Positions 1 to 8,689 of a stretch of DNA of 64,000 nt are shown piece after piece. The notes under the pieces are model-generated. The model was not told where the DNA came from. It made no database searches and saw only the letters and a list, made by a program, of their open reading frames with translations. The stretch lies in the NCBI GenBank assembly GCA_002300355.1, contig NSGV01000001.1, positions 3,720,001 through 3,784,000 of the forward strand, written 5' to 3'. Source of the DNA: Streptomyces sp. TLI_235. GTDB lineage: Bacteria; Actinomycetota; Actinomycetes; Streptomycetales; Streptomycetaceae. The number at the start of each line of letters is the position of its first letter. Position 1 is the first letter of the stretch. A program made the translations under genes and the position numbers.

Positions 1-807
1 GTGGCCGCGGCCGGCATCTACGCGGTCGCGGCCCACCTCGGCGGCAACCGGGTCGGTGTGATCGCGGCGGCGGTCTGGGGCGCCTTCCCCGGCGCCGGCG
101 TCGAGTGGGCGGTGTACACCGAGTCGCTGTTCGTGGCGCTGGCCGCGTGGACCTGCTACTTCACGATCACCCGGCAGTGGTCGCAGGCCGCCCTGGTGGC
201 CTTCGTCGCCGGGTTGAGCAGGCCGACGTCGATGACCCTGATCGCCGGTGTGGCGCTGGCCGCCGCGGTGGCGCTGTACCGCCGCCGGGACGGCGTCGCC
301 GGGCCGCTGACCGCGATCCTGCTGCCCCCGCTGAGCTTCCTCGGCTACATCGGCTGGGTGGGCTGGCGGATGGGCCACCTCGACGGCTACCTGACGCTGC
401 AGCGGTACGGCTGGCTGCACTTCTTCGACTGGGGCGCCTACACGACGAAGGCCGTCTCCAACATCCTGATCGGCGAGACGGCCTACCTCTTCCCGTACCC
501 GACCGAGGACCTGGTCGCCGTCCTGGTGCTGTTCGCCCTGCCCTGCCTGCTGGTGCCGTTCCTCTCCCGGCGGCCGCCGCTGGTGCTGGTGGTCTACACG
601 CTGGGGACGCTGGTGCTGGCGCTCGGCAGCCAGCAGATGTTCGGCACGCTCTCGCGCTTCGTGGTGCCGGTGTTCCCGCTGACGATCCCGGTGGCACTCG
701 CGCTGCGCCGGCTCAACCTGGTCTCGCTGGCGACCGTGCTGGGCGTGGCCGGCGCCGCGTCCGGCTGGTACGCCGGCTACGTGATCTTCGAACTGGGCAT
801 TCCGTAA
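1..807 (+). CDS. Polytopic membrane glycosyltransferase, 5' partial
   Basis: This is a 268-residue open frame that starts at the first base of the window, so the true N-terminus is probably upstream. Nearly the whole protein is hydrophobic, with about seven membrane spans. It has the pattern of PIG-V/ArnT-like lipid-linked mannosyltransferases: a TESLF segment near residue 41, followed by an SRPTS segment near residue 78. Such enzymes move a sugar from a polyprenyl-phosphate donor on the outer face of the membrane. The catalytic N-terminal loop with its acidic residue is not visible, presumably because it lies outside the window. The gene ends 120 bp before paaN, and a separate operator lies in the gap, so they are probably not one unit. 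The family call is moderate and the substrate is unknown. Confidence 0.6.
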   Translation: MAAAGIYAVAAHLGGNRVGVIAAAVWGAFPGAGVEWAVYTESLFVALAAWTCYFTITRQWSQAALVAFVAGLSRPTSMTLIAGVALAAAVALYRRRDGVAGPLTAILLPPLSFLGYIGWVGWRMGHLDGYLTLQRYGWLHFFDWGAYTTKAVSNILIGETAYLFPYPTEDLVAVLVLFALPCLLVPFLSRRPPLVLVVYTLGTLVLALGSQQMFGTLSRFVVPVFPLTIPVALALRRLNLVSLATVLGVAGAASGWYAGYVIFELGIP

Positions 808-871
808 CAGCCGGGCGTTCCGCACCGACGACCGGTGTCCGGGCGGCGGACCGTCGCGCCCTCTTGTCCCG

Positions 872-885
872 ACCGATCGTTCGGT
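872..885. promoter_or_regulatory. TetR-type (PaaR-like) operator upstream of paaN
   Basis: The 14-bp dyad ACCGATCGTTCGGT has perfect 5-bp arms and fits ACCGNNCGNNCGGT, the core of the operator I recall for the phenylacetate repressor PaaR of corynebacteria. It lies 42 bp before the paaN start. Because the downstream gene belongs to the same pathway, repression relieved by phenylacetyl-CoA is a reasonable inference. The repressor gene is not in the window. Confidence 0.6.
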
Positions 886-927
886 TACTCTTTGGGGTGT
901 CCCGCCCGCCCCTGTGAGGAGCGCACC

Positions 928-2628
928 ATGGCTGCTGCGACCCCCGACCCCAAGGTCGCCGACCTGATCGAACGCCACCAGGACACCCTCGACCGCGCGC
1001 TCACCGCGATGGCCGAGCGCGACTACTGGTCGCCGTACCCCGAGTTCCCCAAGGCGTACGGCGAGACCGGCGCCGAGGACGGCAAGGCGGCCTTCGACGC
1101 CCTGCTCGGCAGCGTTTTCACGGTCGAGGGCCAGCCCACCGACGGCGACCTCGTCGGCGGGGAGACCTCCCCGTACGGCATCGAGCTCGGCGTCAGCTAC
1201 CCGCACACCAAGCCCGGCGCGCTGATCGAGGCCCTGGAGGCCGCCCGCCCGGCGTGGGCGGCGGCCGGCCCGGCGGCCCGTGCGGCCGTCTGCCTGGAGA
1301 TCCTGGCCCGGATCAACGCCCGCTCGCACGAGTTCGCGCACACGGTGATGCACACCACCGGTCAGGCATTCGGCATGGCCTTCCAGGCCGGCGGCCCGCA
1401 CGCCCAGGACCGCGGCCTGGAGGCCGTCGCGTACGCCTACGCCGAGCAGACCCGGCTGCCGCAGAGCGCCGGCTGGACGAAGCCGCAGGGCAAGCGCGAG
1501 CCGCTGCAGATGGTCAAGGAGTTCACCGTGGTGCCGCGCGGCACCGCGCTGCTGATCGGCTGCAACACCTTCCCGACCTGGAACGGCTTCCCCGGTTTCT
1601 TCGCCTCGCTGGCCACCGGCAACGCCGTGCTGGTCAAGCCGCACCCGCGGGCCGTGCTGCCGCTGGCGCTGACCGTCCGGATCGCCCGCGAGGTGCTCGC
1701 CGAGGCCGGCTTCGACCCCAACCTGGTCTGCCTGGCCGCCGAGCACGAGGGCGGCACCGCCGCCCAGGTGCTGGCCGTCCGCCCCGAGGTCAAGGTCATC
1801 GACTACACCGGGTCGACCTCCTTCGGCGACTGGCTGGAGGACAACGCCCGCCAGGCCCTCGTCTACACCGAGAAGGCCGGCGTCAACACCGTGCTGGTCG
1901 ACTCCACCGACGACTACCGCGGCATGCTCAACAACCTGGCCTTCTCGCTCTCGCTGTACAGCGGCCAGATGTGCACCACCCCGCAGAACCTGCTGATCCC
2001 GCGCACCGGCATCAGCACCGACCAGGGCGACAAGTCCTACGACGACGTGGTCGCCGACCTGGCCGCCGCGATCAACGGGCTGCTCTCGGACGACGCCCGC
2101 GCGGCCGCCATCCTCGGCGCCGTGGTCAACCCGGGCGTGCTGCAGCGCACCGCGCAGGCGGCCGGCGGCGAGTTCGGCGAACTCGCGCTCGCGCCGCGGC
2201 AGGTGGAGTCCGCCGAGTTCCCCGGCGCGACCATCCGCACGCCCGCCCTGGTCAAGGCCGACGCGGACAAGCCGGACGACCGGGCGTCCTTCCTCGGCGA
2301 GCAGTTCGGCCCGATCTCCTTCACCGTCGCGGTGGAGAACACCGAGGCCGGCATCGAGCTGCTCCGCCGCAGCGTCCGTGAGCAGGGCGCGATGACCGTG
2401 GGCGCCTACACCACCTCTCCCGTGGTGGAGCAGGCCCTCGTCCAGGCCTGCCTGGACACCGGCGTCTCGCTCTCGCTCAACCTCACCGGCGGGGTGTACG
2501 TCAACCAGACCGCCGCCTTCTCCGACCTGCACGGCACGGGCGCCAACCCGGCCGCCAACTCGGCCTACTGCGACGGCGCGTTCGTCGCCGGCCGGTTCCG
2601 CACGGTGGAGGTCCGCCGGCACGTCTGA
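928..2628 (+). CDS. paaN: Phenylacetic acid degradation protein PaaN (aldehyde dehydrogenase family)
   Basis: This 566-residue protein belongs to the PaaN branch of the NAD(P)-dependent aldehyde dehydrogenase superfamily. PaaN acts after ring opening in aerobic phenylacetyl-CoA catabolism, oxidising the semialdehyde product. The nucleophilic cysteine is Cys349, in a GQMCTTPQN context. The cofactor-fold segments GCNTFPTWNGFP and TGSTSFG are present. There is no C-terminal MaoC hydratase domain, so this is the stand-alone dehydrogenase type and not a PaaZ fusion. I chose the ATG at 928 over the upstream in-frame start at 835 because GAGGAG sits just before it and because family members begin near here. 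The gene stands alone, without other paa genes in view. A PaaR-like dyad precedes it and a strong hairpin follows it. Confidence 0.9.
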   Translation: MAAATPDPKVADLIERHQDTLDRALTAMAERDYWSPYPEFPKAYGETGAEDGKAAFDALLGSVFTVEGQPTDGDLVGGETSPYGIELGVSYPHTKPGALIEALEAARPAWAAAGPAARAAVCLEILARINARSHEFAHTVMHTTGQAFGMAFQAGGPHAQDRGLEAVAYAYAEQTRLPQSAGWTKPQGKREPLQMVKEFTVVPRGTALLIGCNTFPTWNGFPGFFASLATGNAVLVKPHPRAVLPLALTVRIAREVLAEAGFDPNLVCLAAEHEGGTAAQVLAVRPEVKVIDYTGSTSFGDWLEDNARQALVYTEKAGVNTVLVDSTDDYRGMLNNLAFSLSLYSGQMCTTPQNLLIPRTGISTDQGDKSYDDVVADLAAAINGLLSDDARAAAILGAVVNPGVLQRTAQAAGGEFGELALAPRQVESAEFPGATIRTPALVKADADKPDDRASFLGEQFGPISFTVAVENTEAGIELLRRSVREQGAMTVGAYTTSPVVEQALVQACLDTGVSLSLNLTGGVYVNQTAAFSDLHGTGANPAANSAYCDGAFVAGRFRTVEVRRHV

Positions 2629-2649
2629 TCCGGCCTCCGGCACGGCACG

Positions 2650-2682
2650 ACGGCCCGCCCCCGCACGGTGGGGGCGGGCCGT
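2650..2682. terminator. Bidirectional terminator between paaN and the GT2 gene
   Basis: A perfect 13-bp GC stem (2650-2662 with 2670-2682) closes a 7-base loop. It lies between two convergent genes and can serve both. There is no U-tract, as is usual in this group. Confidence 0.8.
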
Positions 2683-2701
2683 CCGCCGTTCCGGGTCCGC
2701 C

Positions 2702-3919
2702 TCACCGGCGGGCCCGCCGCGGGTTGAACACCCACACCCGCAGCAGCAGGAAGCGCACCAGGGTGGCCAGCGCGTTGGCGGCGACCAGCGCGGCCAGCTC
2801 GGCCGAGTGCCCGGCGTCCGGGGCGGCCGCCCCGAGCAGCGCGATCGCCCCGCTGCTGAGCACCAGCCCGATGACGAAGGCGATGCCGCCCTCGATCTGG
2901 TGCTTCAGAGCGTCCCGACGGCCCGTCACCCCGAAGGTGAAGCGGCGGTTCGCGGCGGTGTTGAAGACCGCGGTGACGGCCAGCGCGAGGAAGTTGGCTG
3001 CCAGCGCCGGCACCAGCTGACGCAGCCCCAGGTAGAGCAGCACATAGGCGAGCGTGGACAGCGTGCCGACCACGGCGAAGCTGGCCAACTGCCAGCCGAG
3101 GCCGGGCGGCAGCCGGTCCTGCCCGGGCCGCCGCGGCGCCGGCACGGCGCCGCCGCCGGAGAGCGAGCGGCGGGCGACCCTGGCCATGCCCCGGAGGTCG
3201 TCGAGCGCGGTGCGCACGATGTCCACCCGGCTGTCCGGGTCGTCGACCCAGTCGACCGGCACCTCGTGGATCCGCATCCCGGACCGCTCCGCGAGCAGCA
3301 GCAGCTCGGTGTCGAAGAACCAGGCGTCGTCCTCGACCTCGCCCAGCAACTGCTTCACCACCGCGGTGCGGCCCGCCTTGAAGCCGCACTGGGCGTCGGA
3401 GAACTTCGCCGCCATGGTCGCCCGCAGCAGCAGGTTGTAGGTCCGCGAGATGAACTCCCGCTTGGGCCCGCGGACGACCGCCGAGCCGCGGTGCAGCCGG
3501 CTGCCGATGGCGAGGTCGCTGTGGCCGGAGAGCAGCGGCGCGACCAGCGGGAGGAAGGCCTCCAGTCCGGTCGAGAGGTCGACGTCCATGTAGGCGACGA
3601 CGTCGGCGTCGCTGTCGCCCCAGACCTGGCGCAGCGCGCGGCCGCGGCCCTTGAGGTCCAGGTGGACGGCGGTGACCTGGGGGATCTCCTCGGCGAGCGC
3701 CGTGGCGACCTGCCAGGTGGCATCGGTGGAGGCGTTGTCGGCGACGGTGATCCGGTAGGGGTAGGGGAAGGTCTCCGCGAGGTAGGCGTGCAGCCGCCGG
3801 ACACACCGCTCCAGGGTGTGCTCCTCGTTGTGGACCGGGACGACCACCTCGACCAGGCTCGTCCGTACCTTGTCCCCGCCCGGAGGGTTGTCGGCCAGGA
3901 TCGTTGCGGGCTCTGTCAT
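2702..3919 (-). CDS. GT2 glycosyltransferase fused to a GtrA-like membrane domain
   Basis: The N-terminal half is a family 2 glycosyltransferase. It has EVVVPVHNEE at the start of the fold, a MDVDLS motif as the DXD metal site, and a polyprenyl-phosphate sugar transferase look (CGFKAGR, FDTELL). The last 120 or so residues form four membrane helices of the GtrA/DPMS type, ending in RVWVFNPRR. The fused layout suggests that it loads a sugar onto undecaprenyl or decaprenyl phosphate and helps present it for cell-envelope glycosylation. I use the ATG at 3919. A GTG five codons upstream (3934) is also possible, and neither has a good ribosome binding site. It converges on paaN and diverges from the FAD hydroxylase gene. 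Acceptor and sugar are unknown. Confidence 0.85.
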   Translation of the reverse strand: MTEPATILADNPPGGDKVRTSLVEVVVPVHNEEHTLERCVRRLHAYLAETFPYPYRITVADNASTDATWQVATALAEEIPQVTAVHLDLKGRGRALRQVWGDSDADVVAYMDVDLSTGLEAFLPLVAPLLSGHSDLAIGSRLHRGSAVVRGPKREFISRTYNLLLRATMAAKFSDAQCGFKAGRTAVVKQLLGEVEDDAWFFDTELLLLAERSGMRIHEVPVDWVDDPDSRVDIVRTALDDLRGMARVARRSLSGGGAVPAPRRPGQDRLPPGLGWQLASFAVVGTLSTLAYVLLYLGLRQLVPALAANFLALAVTAVFNTAANRRFTFGVTGRRDALKHQIEGGIAFVIGLVLSSGAIALLGAAAPDAGHSAELAALVAANALATLVRFLLLRVWVFNPRRARR

Positions 3920-4023
3920 GGCAAAGAGGCTCACAGCGGCGAATGGGCCCGGGATGATGGGAGCCTGAGAGCGGACTGAGAACCGCGCGGGCCGCTCGCC
4001 GTACCACCAACGGGAGATGACAC

Positions 4024-5508
4024 ATGGCTGACAGGCAGATCGACTCCGATGTCGTGGTCGTCGGCGCAGGGCCCACCGGGCTGCTGCTGGCCGGCGACCT
4101 GGCGGCGGCGGGGGTCCGGGTGACGGTGCTGGAGAAGCGCGGCGCCGAGTCCAACCTCACCCGGGCGTTCGCGGTGCACGCCCGGACCCTGGAGCAGCTG
4201 GACGCCCGGGGGCTGGCCGACGACCTGATCGCGACCGGCACGGCGCTGTCCTCGCTGCGGTTGTTCGGCCGGCTGCGGGTGGAGCTGGGCGACCTGCCGA
4301 GCCGCTTCCCGTTCGTGCTGATCACCCCGCAGTCGAACACCGAGCGGCTGCTGCAGGAGCGGGCGCTGAAGGCCGGCGCGGTGATCCGGCGGGGCGCCGA
4401 GGTGGTGGGGCTGCGGCAGGACGCCGCCGGGGTGCGCCTGGACGTCCGCGAGGACGACGGGACGGCCCCGCACCGGGCGGCCTACGCGGTCGGCACGGAC
4501 GGCGTGCACAGCACCGTTCGCGACCTGCTGGGCCTGCCCTTCCCCGGCACCTCGGTGGTGGACTCGGTGATGCTGGCGGACGCTCGGCTGGAGAAGGCAC
4601 CGGAGGAGGTGCTCACGGTCGGCGCGAACGAGGCCGGCTTCGCCTTCGTCGCGCCGTTCGGCGACGGCTGGTACCGGGTGATCGCCTGGGACCGGCACCG
4701 CAGCCTGCCCGACGCCGCCCCGGTCGACCCCGCCGAGCTCACCGGGCTGCTGCGCGCGGTGCTGGGCACGGACTTCGGCCTGCACGACATCCGCTGGTCC
4801 TCGCGGTTCCACAGCGACGAGCGCCAGGTGCCGACCTACCGCTCCGGCCGGGTGTTCCTGGCCGGCGACGCGGCGCACTGCCACTCGCCGGCCGGCGGGC
4901 AGGGCATGAACACCGGCCTGCAGGACGCCGCAAACCTGGGCTGGAAGCTGGCGGCCGCGGTGCAGGGCTGGGCCCCGGACGCGCTGCTGGACACGTACCA
5001 GACGGAGCGTCACCCGGTCGGGAAGGCCGTGCTGCGCAGCTCGGGCGCGCTGATCCGGGTGGCCCTGGCGCAGTCCCTGCCGGCCCGGGTGGCGGGCGGC
5101 GTGCTGACCGCTGCGGCGGACCGGCTCGGCCCGATCACCCGACTCGGCGCGCGGACGGTCTCCGGCCTGGCGGTGGCGTACCCGCCGGCGGGGGAGGCGC
5201 ACCCGCTGGCCGGCCGGCGGATCCCGGACCTGCGGCTGGCGGTGGACGAGCCGGGCGGCGCGCCGCGGCTGTACGAGGCGCTGCGCGGCGGCCGGGCGGT
5301 GCTGGTCTCCAACGACGAGCAGCCGGCGGCCGAGCAGTGGGCCGGGCGGGTGGTCACGGCGGCGCCGGCCGATCCGCACGGCAAGCTGCGGGACACCGTG
5401 CTGCTGGTCCGGCCGGACGGCTACGCGGCCTGGGCGGCGGTCGACCCGAGCCGGTCCGAGGTCCGCGCGGCGCTGGCCCAGTGGCTGGGCAAGCCCTCCC
5501 GTCCGTAG
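4024..5508 (+). CDS. FAD-dependent aromatic monooxygenase (PHBH/TfdB-like)
   Basis: This 494-residue flavoprotein is of the class A aromatic hydroxylase type. It shows the N-terminal dinucleotide fold GAGPTG (residues 14-19), the middle FAD/NAD(P)H motif with GTDGVHSTVR, and the second FAD motif GDAAH at about residue 281, followed by GGQGMNTGLQDA. The C-terminal thioredoxin-like extension typical of phenol hydroxylase-like members is present but short. Relatives hydroxylate phenols or polyketide aromatics, and many are orphan genes. There is no biosynthetic cluster here, so the substrate cannot be named. The start has GGGAGA eight bases upstream. It is divergent from the GT2-GtrA gene, with about 100 bp shared between their promoters. 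Confidence 0.85.
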   Translation: MADRQIDSDVVVVGAGPTGLLLAGDLAAAGVRVTVLEKRGAESNLTRAFAVHARTLEQLDARGLADDLIATGTALSSLRLFGRLRVELGDLPSRFPFVLITPQSNTERLLQERALKAGAVIRRGAEVVGLRQDAAGVRLDVREDDGTAPHRAAYAVGTDGVHSTVRDLLGLPFPGTSVVDSVMLADARLEKAPEEVLTVGANEAGFAFVAPFGDGWYRVIAWDRHRSLPDAAPVDPAELTGLLRAVLGTDFGLHDIRWSSRFHSDERQVPTYRSGRVFLAGDAAHCHSPAGGQGMNTGLQDAANLGWKLAAAVQGWAPDALLDTYQTERHPVGKAVLRSSGALIRVALAQSLPARVAGGVLTAAADRLGPITRLGARTVSGLAVAYPPAGEAHPLAGRRIPDLRLAVDEPGGAPRLYEALRGGRAVLVSNDEQPAAEQWAGRVVTAAPADPHGKLRDTVLLVRPDGYAAWAAVDPSRSEVRAALAQWLGKPSRP

Positions 5509-5522
5509 CGGTGGTGCGCCGC

Positions 5523-5550
5523 TGAGGGCCGCCCGCCCGGGCGGCCCTCA
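5523..5550. terminator. Bidirectional terminator between convergent genes
   Basis: An 11-bp inverted repeat (5523-5533 with 5540-5550) closes a 6-base loop. The right arm contains the stop codon of the minus-strand CGNR gene, so the hairpin is shared tightly by both convergent transcripts. Confidence 0.75.
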
Positions 5551-6105
5551 GCGTGCGGCGGATTCCGCCCGGGTGGTCCGCTCGTAATGGCGGGCGGCTT
5601 TCGAGCGGTTTCCGCAGACCGCCATGGAGCACCATCGGCGGCGCCCGTTCTGCGATGTGTCGAAAAAGTGCAGAATGCACGCGGGGTGTGCGCAGCGCTT
5701 GATGCGGTGGGCGCCGCGGCGCAGCAGTGAGAGGTAGTCGTCGGCGGCGAGCCAGGCGGCCAGCTGCTGCGGGGTGTCGGTCTCCGCGGTCTCGGCGGGG
5801 CCGTCCTCGGTGAGGCTGTGGCGGAGGGCGCCGTGCGCGAGGACGGCGTTGAGCGCGGCGGTGCCCGCGGCGGAGCCGGGGTCGTCGACCAGCAGGTCGA
5901 GGGCGCCGCGGGCGGCCCCGACGGCGGCCAGCGAGGCCTCGTCGGCGGGGCAGCGGTCGGCGAGGCCGGCCGAGGAGAGCCAGATGCGGTAGCCGTCGAG
6001 GTCGGCGAGGAGGTCCTGCTGCCCGGCGTCGCGCCAGCGGGTGTTCAGCAGATCGAGGGCGAGGGGTTCGCCGATCAGCGGTCGCGGGTCGCGGGGGTCA
6101 GCCAT
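5548..6105 (-). CDS. CGNR zinc-finger (ABATE domain) transcription regulator
   Basis: This 185-residue protein has the two-part layout of ABATE/CGNR regulators. An N-terminal alpha-helical ligand-binding-like domain begins LALDLLNTRW. A C-terminal zinc-binding DNA-contact domain holds cysteines in RCAHPAC and RRRWCSMAVCGNR, with the signature CGNR followed by KAARHYER. These proteins are thought to be small-molecule responsive regulators. The likely start is the ATG at 6105. An upstream frame to 6144 adds 13 residues without family similarity. There is no ribosome binding site and a TACACT sequence lies about a dozen bases before the ATG, so a leaderless mRNA is plausible. It converges on the FAD hydroxylase and diverges from the S53 peptidase, and it could regulate either. 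Confidence 0.85.
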   Translation of the reverse strand: MADPRDPRPLIGEPLALDLLNTRWRDAGQQDLLADLDGYRIWLSSAGLADRCPADEASLAAVGAARGALDLLVDDPGSAAGTAALNAVLAHGALRHSLTEDGPAETAETDTPQQLAAWLAADDYLSLLRRGAHRIKRCAHPACILHFFDTSQNGRRRWCSMAVCGNRSKAARHYERTTRAESAAR

Positions 6106-6189
6106 GCCGCCGAGTGTAGTGCGCGGCTGCCCGGAGTCATTCACTGTATGAATTCACATCCATTCTGTTGATGGATTCCGCTTCCACAC

Positions 6190-6216
6190 TTGACTGTTTT
6201 TTAGCAAGCGATTGCT
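6190..6216 (+). promoter_or_regulatory. Candidate promoter with overlapping AGCAAgcgaTTGCT operator
   Basis: TTGACT at 6190-6195 resembles a -35 box. A perfect 5+5 dyad, AGCAA-GCGA-TTGCT, occupies 6203-6216, where it would sit between the -35 and -10 regions. LacI-family operators often have this shape. It precedes the secreted S53 peptidase by about 90 bp. No convincing -10 box was found, so the promoter part is tentative. Confidence 0.4.
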
Positions 6217-6304
6217 GCCGCATGGGCCCTTTTCTGGACGCTTTCTGAGAACTTCGTGCAAGCGTTTTCGAACCCGGAACGCCCCACACCTTCCGGAGGA
6301 CCCC

Positions 6305-8455
6305 GTGCGACCCCGCTCGCTCGCTCTTTCCGCGGCCATAGCCGTCCTGCCCCTGACCGTGGCCTCGCTGGGCGTCTCCACCGCCCAGGCCGCGCCGACC
6401 CCGCAGGCCGCCTCCCGGGTGGCCCTGCCGAACACCGTGACCCCGGCGGTGGCCCGCTCGCAGAAGCAGGGCGACCTGCCCGCCGACCGGGCGCTGTCCG
6501 TGTCGGTCAACCTGAAGCTGCGCAACACCGCCGACCTCGACCGCTTCCTGAAGGCGGTCAGTACGCCCGGAACGCCGGAGTACGGCCACTACCTGACGCC
6601 GGCGCAGTTCACCGCGCTGTACGGGCCGACCGAGGCGGACGTGGCGAAGGTCCGTGCCTTCCTCACCGGCCAGGGCCTGACGGTCGATTCGGTGAGCGCC
6701 AACCGCCAGGTGGTGAACGTGCGCGGCACCGCGGCGCAGATCGCCAAGGCCTTCGGCACCCACGAGAGCTCGTACCGCGACCCGCAGCAGGGCGGGCGCA
6801 CCTTCTACGCCAACGACGCCGCGGCCACCGTCCCGGCCGAGCTGGCCGGCACCGTCGAGGGCGTCTCCGGCCTCGACAACCACACCGTGCGCACCTCGCG
6901 GGCGGTCAAGCCGAGTGCGGCGGCTCCGCACGCGGCGCCGAGCGGACTCTCCCCGGCGCAGTACGACGGCGCGTACCGGCTGGACAAGGTCGGCGCCGAC
7001 GGCACCGGAGTGACGGTGGCGCTCTGGGAGTTCGACGGCTACAGCTCGTCCAACCTCCGCACCTACGACAGCCAGTACGGCCTGAGCGGCCCGGCGGTGT
7101 CGACCGTCTCGGTGGACGGCGCCAACTACGACTCCGCGCCGGGCGACGGCCAGGGCGAGGTCGAGCTGGACAGCGAGATCGTCCGCGGTGTCGCCCCCAA
7201 GGCGACCCAGCTGGTCTACGAGGCCCCGAACAGCGACCAGGGCGAGATCGACATGGCCGCCAAGATCGTGGCGGACAACCGGGTGTCGGTCATCTCGATC
7301 TCCTGGGGCTCCTGCGAGCCGGACACCACCGCGTCCTCGATGACGGCGGTGAACAACTCCTTCAAGCAGGCCGCCGCCCAGGGCATCTCGATCTTCTCGG
7401 CCTCCGGCGACGACGGCTCCCGCGACTGCACCCGCTCGACCAGCGGCTCCTCCGTCAAGGCGGTCGACTTCCCGGCGTCCAGCCCGTACAACACCGGCGT
7501 CGGCGGCACCAACCTCAAGGTGAGCGGCACCGCGTACTCCTCGGAGAGCGCGTGGAGCACCGCGGGCGGCGGCGTCTCGACCCAGTTCGCCAAGCCGAGC
7601 TGGCAGACCGGCACCGGTGTCACCGGCACCATGCGCACCGTCCCGGACATCGCCTCCAACGCCGACCCGGCGAGCGGCTTCGCGATCTACACCACCGGTG
7701 GCTGGCAGGTCTACGGCGGCACCTCCGCCGCGGCCCCGCTGTGGTCCGGCTACACCGCGCTGTACAACCAGAAGGCCAAGGCGGCCGGCCAGGCGGTGCT
7801 CGGCGAGGCCAACCCCAAGCTCTACTCGCTGGCGAACTCGAGCAGCTACGGCAGCGTGCTGCACGACGTCACCACCGGCAAGAACCAGGACTTCTCCACC
7901 AAGGCCGGCTACGACCAGGTCACCGGCTGGGGCACCCCGATCGCCGACTCGCTGACCACCTCGCTGCTCGGCGGCGGCACCACCCCGCCGCCCACCGGCG
8001 GCTGCACCTCGGCCCAGCTGCTCGGCAACGCCGGCTTCGAGACGGGCACCGCCTCGCCGTGGACGGCCTCCTCGGGCGTCGTCGACAACAGCACCTCCGA
8101 GGCCGCGCACTCCGGCTCCTGGAAGGCGTGGATGAACGGCTACGGCTCCGCCCACACCGACTCGCTCTCGCAGACGGTGTCCGTCCCGGCGGGCTGCAAG
8201 GCGACCTTCACCTTCTGGCTGCACGTGGACACCGCCGAGACCGGCAGCACCGCGTACGACAAGCTGACCGTCACGGCCGGCTCCACCACGCTGGCGACCT
8301 ACTCCAACGCCAACGCCGCGAGCGGCTTCGTGCAGAAGTCCTTCGACCTGTCGGCCTTCGCCGGGCAGACCGTGACGCTGAAGTTCAGCGGCACCGAGGA
8401 CTCCTCGCTGCAGACCAGCTTCGTCGTGGACGACACCGCGCTCGCCGTCTCCTGA
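6305..8455 (+). CDS. Secreted S53 family (sedolisin/kumamolisin-like) serine-carboxyl peptidase
   Basis: This is a 716-residue secreted endopeptidase precursor. The GTG start at 6305 follows a strong CCGGAGGA site and gives a signal peptide (RPR, hydrophobic core, then AQA-AP cleavage). Next come the pro-kumamolisin activation domain ([15 protein letters not shown] motif, about residues 60-195) and the catalytic domain. The S53 residues are visible: Glu285 and Asp289 in GEVELDSE, the oxyanion aspartate in SASGDDGS, and Ser474 in GGTSAAAP. After a proline-glycine linker near residue 560, a C-terminal beta-sandwich module begins [10 protein letters not shown] and probably binds substrate or surface. 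Such enzymes work at low pH, outside the cell. A second S53 gene lies at 26.7-29.7 kb. Confidence 0.92.
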   Translation: MRPRSLALSAAIAVLPLTVASLGVSTAQAAPTPQAASRVALPNTVTPAVARSQKQGDLPADRALSVSVNLKLRNTADLDRFLKAVSTPGTPEYGHYLTPAQFTALYGPTEADVAKVRAFLTGQGLTVDSVSANRQVVNVRGTAAQIAKAFGTHESSYRDPQQGGRTFYANDAAATVPAELAGTVEGVSGLDNHTVRTSRAVKPSAAAPHAAPSGLSPAQYDGAYRLDKVGADGTGVTVALWEFDGYSSSNLRTYDSQYGLSGPAVSTVSVDGANYDSAPGDGQGEVELDSEIVRGVAPKATQLVYEAPNSDQGEIDMAAKIVADNRVSVISISWGSCEPDTTASSMTAVNNSFKQAAAQGISIFSASGDDGSRDCTRSTSGSSVKAVDFPASSPYNTGVGGTNLKVSGTAYSSESAWSTAGGGVSTQFAKPSWQTGTGVTGTMRTVPDIASNADPASGFAIYTTGGWQVYGGTSAAAPLWSGYTALYNQKAKAAGQAVLGEANPKLYSLANSSSYGSVLHDVTTGKNQDFSTKAGYDQVTGWGTPIADSLTTSLLGGGTTPPPTGGCTSAQLLGNAGFETGTASPWTASSGVVDNSTSEAAHSGSWKAWMNGYGSAHTDSLSQTVSVPAGCKATFTFWLHVDTAETGSTAYDKLTVTAGSTTLATYSNANAASGFVQKSFDLSAFAGQTVTLKFSGTEDSSLQTSFVVDDTALAVS

Positions 8456-8467
8456 CCTGCTGAGACC

Positions 8468-8502
8468 CGGCCGGCGCGGACCCTTTCGGTCCGCGCCGGC
8501 CG
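8468..8502 (+). terminator. Terminator of the S53 peptidase gene
   Basis: A perfect 15-bp GC stem (8468-8482 with 8488-8502) closes the loop CTTTC, 12 bp after the stop codon. Confidence 0.85.
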
Positions 8503-8689
8503 CACTGTTGCGGCTGTGTTTCTATCCGCCGTGAACCGGGACTTTCTTGTCGTGACCACTGTCATATGTCCTACTTGATGACGTAGCCTCTCGACGGTGC
8601 GTAGGGTGTGCCCCCAGCTCGGTGTGGCAGCCCGCTCACGGAACGCTGGGCCGACGCCGCCGAACTCGCCTGGTGGGGGAGGTTTCCGG

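Noticed and set aside
2565..4340. Long open frames antisense to or out of frame with real genes, such as this one
   Set aside because: At this GC content, long spurious frames are frequent. These give Arg/Gly/Ala/Pro-rich translations with no family motif.
8503..8689. A leader peptide or small gene before the HTH protein
   Set aside because: No short frame here has both a start codon with a binding site and plausible composition.
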